Shown piece by piece: positions 57,750 to 64,000 of a DNA stretch of 64,000 nt. The stretch's first letter is position 1; every line of letters starts with the position of its first letter. The position numbers were made by a program, and so were the translations under genes. The notes beneath the pieces were generated by a model. That model was not told the origin of the DNA. It searched no databases and was given only the letters and a program-made list of their open reading frames with translations. Source of the DNA: Diplolepis rosae (Eukaryota; Arthropoda; Insecta; Hymenoptera; Diplolepididae); contig JAPYXD010000717.1 of the NCBI GenBank assembly GCA_030998225.1, positions 186,001 through 250,000 of the forward strand, in the 5' to 3' direction.

Positions 57750-60700
57750 CTGTTGTAAAGTGGCAAAATATTACGAGAGTTATTCGAACTCTGACTTAAA
57801 TAGAGTGGCCAATTAATACAGTAGCACTACAGATTCTAAGACTGATAAAAAATGACCAAGTAATGCGCGAGCACTTCGGACTCTAATTCTGAGTAAGGTG
57901 GCCAAGTAATGCGCGAGCACATCAGACTCTGATTCTGAGTAAGGTGGCCAAGTAATGCGCGAGTTCAATGGACGTCAGGACTGATATAAATGCAAAAATA
58001 GCCGCGAAATACGCGAGATCAAACGAAGTCTGACCTAAATAAGGAGGCAAAGTAATGCGCGAATTCTTAGTACAGGATTTTTATATAAAGTGGCCAAGTA
58101 ATGCGCGAGCTCTTCGGACTCTGGCTTAAAATTATGTGGCCAAGTAATTCGCGAGTTCAATGGACGTTAGGACTGATATAAATACAAAAATAGCCGCGTA
58201 ATACGCAGTTTAACGAAGTCTAACCTGAAAAGAGTGGCCAAGTAATGCACGAATTTTTAGGGTTATAAGAATTTTTATAAAGTGGCCAAAAAATAATAAT
58301 TAACACGTAGGCTCCTTAGACTATGACCTGAATAAGGCGGCCAAGTAATGCGCGAGCACTTCGGACTCAGATTTTCAGTAAAGTGGCCAAGTAATGCGCG
58401 AGCACATCAGAATCTGATTCTGAGTAAGGTGGCCAAGTAATGCGCGAGTTCAATGGACGTCAGGACTGATATAAATGCAAAAATAGCCGCGTAATACGCG
58501 AGATCAAACGAAGTCTGACCTAAATAAGGAGGCAAAGTAATGCGCGAATTCTTAGTACAGGATTTTTATATAAAGTGGCCAGGTAATGCGCGAGCTCTTC
58601 GGACTCTGGCTTAAAATTATGTGGCCAAGTAATTCGCGAGTTCAATGGACGTCAGGACTGATATAAATGCAAAAATAGCCGCGTAATACGCAAGATCAAA
58701 CGAAATCTGACCTAAATAAGGTGGCAAAGTAATGTGCGAATTCTTAGTACAGAATTTTTATATAAAGTGGCCAAGTAATGCGCGAGCTCTTCGGACTCTG
58801 GCTTAAAATTATGTGGCCAAGTAATGCGCGAATTCTTAGTACAGAATTTTTATATAAAGTGGCCAAGTAATGCGCGAGCTCTTCGGACTCTGGCTTAAAA
58901 TTATGTGTCCAAGTAATGCGCGAGTTCAATGGACGTCAGGACTGATATAAATGCAAAAATAGCCGCGTAATACGCGAGATCAAACGAAATCTGACCTAAA
59001 TAAGGAGGCAAAGTAATGCGCGAATTCTTAGTACAGGATTTTTATATAAAGTGGCCAAGTAATGCGCGAGCTCTTCGGACTCAGATTTTCAGTAAGGTGG
59101 CCAAGTAATGCGCGAGCTCTTCGGACTCTGGCTTAAAATTATGTGGCCAAGTAATGCGCGAATTCTTGGTACAGAATTTTTATATAAAGTGGCCAAGTAA
59201 TGCGCGAGCTCTTCGGACCCTGGCTTAAAATTATGTGGCCAAGTAATTCGCGAGATCAATGGACGTCAGGACTGATATAAATCCAAAAATAGCCGCGTAA
59301 TACGCGAGATCAAACGAATCCTGACCTAAATAAGGAGGCAAAGTAATGCGCGAATTCTTAGTACAGGATTTTTATATAAAGTGGCCAAGTAATGCGCGAG
59401 CTCTTCGGACTCTGGCTTAAAATTATGTGGCCAAGTAATTCGCGAGTTCAATGGACGTCAGGACTGATATAAATACAAAAATAGCCGCGTAATACGCGAG
59501 TTGAACAAAGTCTGATCTGAAAAGAGTGGCCAAGTAATGCGCGAGCTCTTCGGACTCAGATTTTCAGTAAGGTGGCCAAGTAATGCGCGAGTTCAATGGA
59601 CGTCAGGACTGATATAAATGCCAAAATAGCCTCGTAATACGCGAGATCAAACGAAGTCTGACCTAAATAAGGAGGCAAAGTAATGCGCGAATTCTTAGTA
59701 CAGGATTTTTATATAAAGTGGCCAAGTAATGCGCGAGCTCTTCGGACTCTGGCTTAAAATTATGTGGCCAAGTAATTCGCGAGTTCAATGGACGTCAGGA
59801 CTGATATAAATCCAAAAATAGCCGCGTAATACGCGAGTTGAACAAAGTCTGATCTGAAAAGAGTGGCCAAGTAATGCGCGAGCTCTTCGGACTCAGATTT
59901 TCAGTAAGGTGGCCAAGTAATGCGCGAGTTCAATGGACGTCAGGACTGATATAAATACAAAAATAGCCGCGTAATACGCAGTTTAACGAAGTCTAACCTG
60001 AAAAGAGTGGCCAAGTAATGCACGAATTTTTAGGGTTATAAGAATTTTTATAAAGTGGCCAAAAAATAATAATTAACACGTAGGCTCCTTAGACTATGAC
60101 CTGAATAAGGCGGCCAAGTAACGCGCGAGCTCTTCGGACTCTGGCTTAAAATTATGTGGCCAAGTAATTCGCGAGTTCAATGGACGTCAGGACTGATATA
60201 AATGTAAAAATAGCCGCGTAATACGCGAGATCAAACGAAATCTGACCTAAATAAGGTGGCAAAGTAATGCGCGAATTCTTAGTACAGTATTTTTATATAA
60301 AGTGGCCAAATAATGCGCGAGCTCTTCGGACTCTGGCTTAAAATTATGTGGCCAAGTAATGCGCGAATTCTTAGTACAGAATTTTTATATATAAAGTGTC
60401 CAAGTAATGCGCGAGTTCAATGGACGTCAGGACTGATATAAATACAAAAATAGGCGCGTAATACGCGAGTTGAACGCAGTCTGACCTGAAAAGAGTGGCC
60501 AAGTAATGCGCGAATTCTTAGAGGTATAAGAATTTTTATAAAGTGGCCAAAAAATAATAATTAACACGTAGGCTCCTTAGACTATGACCTGAATAAGGCG
60601 GCCAAGTAATGCGCGAGCTCTTCGGACTCTGGCTTAAAATTATGTGGCCAAGTAATTCGCGAGTTCAATGGACGTCAGGACTGATATAAATGTAAAAATA

Positions 60701-63256
60701 GCCGCGTAATACGCGAGATCAAACGAAATCTGACCTAAATAAGGTGGCAAAGTAATGCGCGAATTCTTAGTACAGAATTTTTATATAAAGTGGCCAAGTA
60801 ATGCGCGAGCTCTTCGGACTCTGGCTTAAAATTATGTGGCCAAGTAATGCGCGAATTCTTAGTACAGAATTTTTATATATAAAGTGTCCAAGTAATGCGC
60901 GAATTCAATGGACGTCAGGACTGATATAAATACAAAAATAGGCCCGTAATACGCGAGTTGAACGCAGTCTGACCTGAATAAAGCGGCCAAGTAATGCGCT
61001 AGCACTTCGGACTCAGATTTTCAGTAAGGTGGCCAAGTAATGCGCGAGTTCAATGGACGTCAGGACTGATATAAATGCACAATTAGCCGCGTAATACGCG
61101 AGATCAAACGAAGTCTGACCTAAATAAGGAGGCAAAATAATGCGCGAATTCTTAGGACAGGATTTTTATATAAAGTGGCCAAGTAATGCGCGAGCTCTTC
61201 GGACTCTGGCTTAAAATTATGTGGCCAAGTAATTCGCGAGTTCAATGGACGCCAGGACTGATATAAATGCAAAATAGCCGCGTGATACGCGAGATCAAAC
61301 GAAATCTGACCTAAATAAGGTGGCAAAGTAATGCGCGAATTCTTAGTACAGAATTTTTATATAAAGTGGCCAAAAAATAATAATTGACACTTAGGGTCCT
61401 TAGACTCTGACCTGAATAATGCGGCCAAGTAATTCGCGAGCACTTCGGACTCAGATTTTCAGTAAGGTGGCCAATTAATGCGCGAGTTCAATGGAGTTCA
61501 GGACTGATATAAATGCAATAAAAGCCGCGTAATACGCGAGATCAAACAATGACTGACCTAAATAAGGTGGCAAAGTAATGCGCGAATTCTTAGTACAGGA
61601 TTTTTATATAAAGTGGCCAAGTAATGAGCGAGCTCTTCGGAATCTGGCTTAAAATTATGTGGCCAAGTAATGCGCGAGTACAATGGACGTCAGGACTGAT
61701 ATAAATACAAAAATAGCCGCGTAATACGCGAGTTGAACAAAGTCTGATCTGAAAAGAGTGGCCAAGTAATGCGCGAGCTCTTCGGACTCAGATTTTCAGT
61801 AAGGTGGCCAAGTAATGCGCGAGTTCAATGGACGTCAGGACTGATATAAATGCCAAAATAGCCTCGTAATACGCGAGATCAAACGAAGTCTGACCTAAAT
61901 AAGGAGGCAAAGTAATGGGCGAATTCTTAGTACAGGATTTTTATATAAAGTGGCCAAGTAATGCGCGAGCTCTTCGGACTCTGGCTTAAAATTATGTGGC
62001 CAAGTAATGCGCGAGTTCAATGGACGTCAGGACTGATATAAATGCAAAAATAGCCGCGTAATACGCGAGATCAAACGAAGTCTGACCTAAATAAGGTGGA
62101 AAAGTAATGCGCGAATTCTTAGTACAGGATTTTTATATAAAGTGGCCAAGTAATGAGCGAGCTCTTCGGACTCTGGCTTAAAATTATGTGGCCAAGTAAT
62201 GCGCGAGTTCAATGGACGTCAGGACTGATATAAATACAAAAATATCCGCGTAATACGCGAGTTGAACGAAGTCTGATCTGAAAAGAGTGGCCAAGTAATG
62301 CGCGAATTCTTAGGGGTATAAGAATTTTTATAAAGTGGCCAAAAAATAATAATTAACACTTAGGGTCCTTAGACTCTGACCTGAATAAAGCGGCCAAGTA
62401 ATGCGCGAGCACTTCGGACTCTGATTTACAGTAAGGTGGCCAACTAATGCGCGAGTTCAATGGACGTCAGGACTGATATAAATGCAAAAATAGCCGCGTA
62501 ATACGCGAGATCAAACGAAATCTGACCTAAATAAGGTGGCAAAGTAATGCGCGAATTCTTAGTACAGAATTTTAATATAAAGTGGCCAAGTAATGCGCGA
62601 GCTCTTCGGACTCTGGCTTAAAATTATGTGGCCAAGTAATGCGCGAGTTCAATGGACGTCAGGACTGATATAAATGCAAAAATAGCCGCGTAATACGCGA
62701 GATCAAACGAAATCTGACCTAAATAAGGTGGCAAAGTAATGTGCGAATTCTTAGTACAGAATTTTTATATAAAGTGGCCAAGTAATGCGCGAGCTCTTCG
62801 GACTCTGGCTTAAAATTATGTGGCCAAGTAATGCGCGAATTCTTAGTACAGAATTTTTATATAAAGTGGCCAAGTAATGCGCGAGCTCTTCGGACTCTGG
62901 CTTAAAATTATGTGTCCAAGTAATGCGCGAGTTCAATGGACGTCAGGACTGATATCAATGCAAAAATAGCCGCGTAATACGCGAGATCAAACAATGTCTG
63001 ACCTAAATAAGGTGGCAAAGTAATGCGCGAATTCTTAGTACAGAATTTTTATATAAAGTGGCCAAGTAATGCGCGAGCTCTTCGGACTCTGGCTTAAAAT
63101 TATATGGCCAAATAATGCGCAAAGTTAAATGGTCGTCAGGACTGATATAAATACAAAAAATAGTCGCGTAATACGCGAGTTCAACGAAACCTGACCTAAA
63201 TAAGGTGGCCAAAAATGCGCGAGTTACAACGAAATCTGACCCAGACAAAGTGGCCA
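57750..63256 (+). repeat. Satellite array of about 48-bp monomers
   Basis: Nearly every monomer begins with a variant of GTGGCCAAGTAATGCGCGAG. At least four types alternate: one with CTCTTCGGACTCTGGCTTAA, one with TTCAATGGACGTCAGGACTG, one with GCCGCGTAATACGCGAG and one with ATTCTTAGTACAGGATTTTT. A frequent four-monomer cycle is about 190 bp. A rarer variant with AAAAAATAATAATTAACAC occurs at 58288, 60060, 60545 and 62341. Long segments recur, for example 58744-58929 and 62751-62936, 4007 bp apart. Confidence 0.95.
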
Positions 63257-63326
63257 GATGTAAGAACATAAACCGTGAAGGGACGACTGAAACACGGTGG
63301 GTCCCAATTTCTCATTTTACATTTTT

Positions 63327-64000
63327 TTATGACCCTTTTTTAAGTATAGGGTTGTAAATCTTAGAAAGGTTTTCTATGTCGGTTCTAAGATTCACCGCAT
63401 CGTTCGTACCTGCAATGTGACACATTTCCATCAGCAACCTTTTTTTGTAGTTTTTTTCGTTAGCTAAGATTTTTGTTCTATCAAAATCGAAGAAGTGATC
63501 TCTTTCAATCGTATGTTTTGTTAGCGCGTTTTGTTTATTGGGGCTTTCTCTAATGTTGTTTTTATGTTCTTTTAGTCTGTTTTTAAGGAATCGTTTCGTT
63601 TGACCTATATAGACAGCCTTGCAGTCATTCCCTTTGCACGGAACGCTGTAGACGACGTTAGAAGATTGATCTTTGGGTATTTTGTCCTTGGTGGGTATAA
63701 AGATCGTTTTTAGGTTTTTTTGGTTTTTGTACGCAGTGTTTATGTTGTAACTATGTAAGATTCCTGATATTCTCTCTGACAGAACTTCAACGTAAGGGAT
63801 ACTAATGAAGGGTTTGTTTTCTGTGTTTATGTCGGCCTGATTGTTACCTAATCGTGTCTTATGTTCAAGGGTAAGAAGTCTTAGATTTATAATCTCTTGC
63901 GTGAACTGTTGTGGATAGTCATTTTCTAGTAGTGTATCTATAATTAGTTTAAGGTTGTTTTTGTGAAATTCTTTATCTGAAAGTAGAATTGCCCTGTCAA
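63327..64000 (-). CDS. Penelope-like polyprotein, C-terminal part with GIY-YIG endonuclease
   Basis: The minus strand is open from the window edge to TAA 63327-63329, about 224 codons, with no lesions. The N-terminal half (RAILLSDKEFHKNNLKLIID, LENDYPQQFTQEIINLRLL) fits the end of the reverse transcriptase and linker. It continues NQKNLKTIFIPTKDK, then the GIY-YIG domain: VVYSVPCKGNDCKAVYIGQT, KRFLKNRLKEHKNNIRE, an HTIERDHFFDFD motif, and MEMCHIAGTNDAVNLRTDIE near the end. The Cys pair before YIG is typical of Penelope-like endonucleases, which cut the target to prime reverse transcription. The start of the gene lies beyond 64000, so I cannot say whether the whole is intact. Confidence 0.88.
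   Translation of the reverse strand, partial: DRAILLSDKEFHKNNLKLIIDTLLENDYPQQFTQEIINLRLLTLEHKTRLGNNQADINTENKPFISIPYVEVLSERISGILHSYNINTAYKNQKNLKTIFIPTKDKIPKDQSSNVVYSVPCKGNDCKAVYIGQTKRFLKNRLKEHKNNIRESPNKQNALTKHTIERDHFFDFDRTKILANEKNYKKRLLMEMCHIAGTNDAVNLRTDIENLSKIYNPILKKGS

Larger units (their letters stand above)
57223..64000 (-). mobile_element. Penelope-like element, 3' part, with embedded satellite
   Basis: On the minus strand the coding end (GIY-YIG, 63327-64000) is followed by a 5.5-kb satellite and then by about 480 bp holding a hammerhead-like motif (57365-57405), the usual mark of Penelope-like terminal repeats. Orientation and order of coding end and ribozyme fit one element. The 5' end is outside the window. 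That both parts come from the same insertion is inferred. Confidence 0.6.

Noticed and set aside
51976..63256. CRISPR array
   Set aside because: The repeats are tandem satellites without unique spacers in an animal genome with introns.
58744..63269. Minus-strand frames in the 48-bp satellite (ITWTHNFKPESEELAHYLA...)
   Set aside because: Low-complexity read-through of the repeat unit with no independent coding signal.

Overview
The window is AT-rich eukaryotic DNA with long introns, spliceosomal GT-AG sites, mariner, Tc1-like, Mutator-like, hAT, piggyBac-type, gypsy, LINE and Penelope-like sequences and long satellite arrays. The transposase families point to an insect; a hymenopteran is my best guess from the protein types, not something the sequence proves. 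I found no ordinary host gene. It reads as transposon-dense, probably heterochromatic DNA.

Layout. 1-5.5 kb: an internally deleted mariner, a near-complete mariner and unassigned AT-rich DNA. 5.5-9.8 kb: a Mutator-like element abutting a short-intron transcription unit of unknown nature on the minus strand. 10-15 kb: an LTR-like promoter block, four small hairpins sharing one loop, a young 5'-truncated LINE and a third mariner with an internal deletion. 15.2-22.3 kb: a 3.4-kb IS630/Tc1-type element with long terminal repeats, a 1.6-kb foldback and a fourth mariner. 22.6-31.3 kb: a piggyBac-type mini-MITE, repeat copy A, a Tc1-like element split by an LTR insertion, and repeat copy B. 32-34.3 kb: a hAT transposase with one frameshift. 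34.8-45.4 kb: a 10.6-kb transposon carrying a decayed transposase and two related accessory genes of the DUF4806 type, one decayed and one whose four exons join into an open 290-residue frame. 45.7-48.3 kb: an inverted copy of repeat B, so hAT and the large transposon lie between 2.2-2.6 kb inverted arms. 49.7-51.4 kb: a collapsed gypsy element. 51.5-57.2 kb: a small tandem block, then a 182-bp satellite with higher-order structure. 57.2-64 kb: the 3' part of a Penelope-like element (GIY-YIG coding end on the right, hammerhead-like ribozyme on the left) with a 5.5-kb satellite of about 48-bp monomers between them.

Most interesting: the large transposon with paired antiparallel DUF4806 genes; the satellite lying between the stop codon and the ribozyme of a Penelope-like element; and the four-copy hairpin family with co-varying stems. 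Names of protein families rest on reading motifs by eye. No database search was run.
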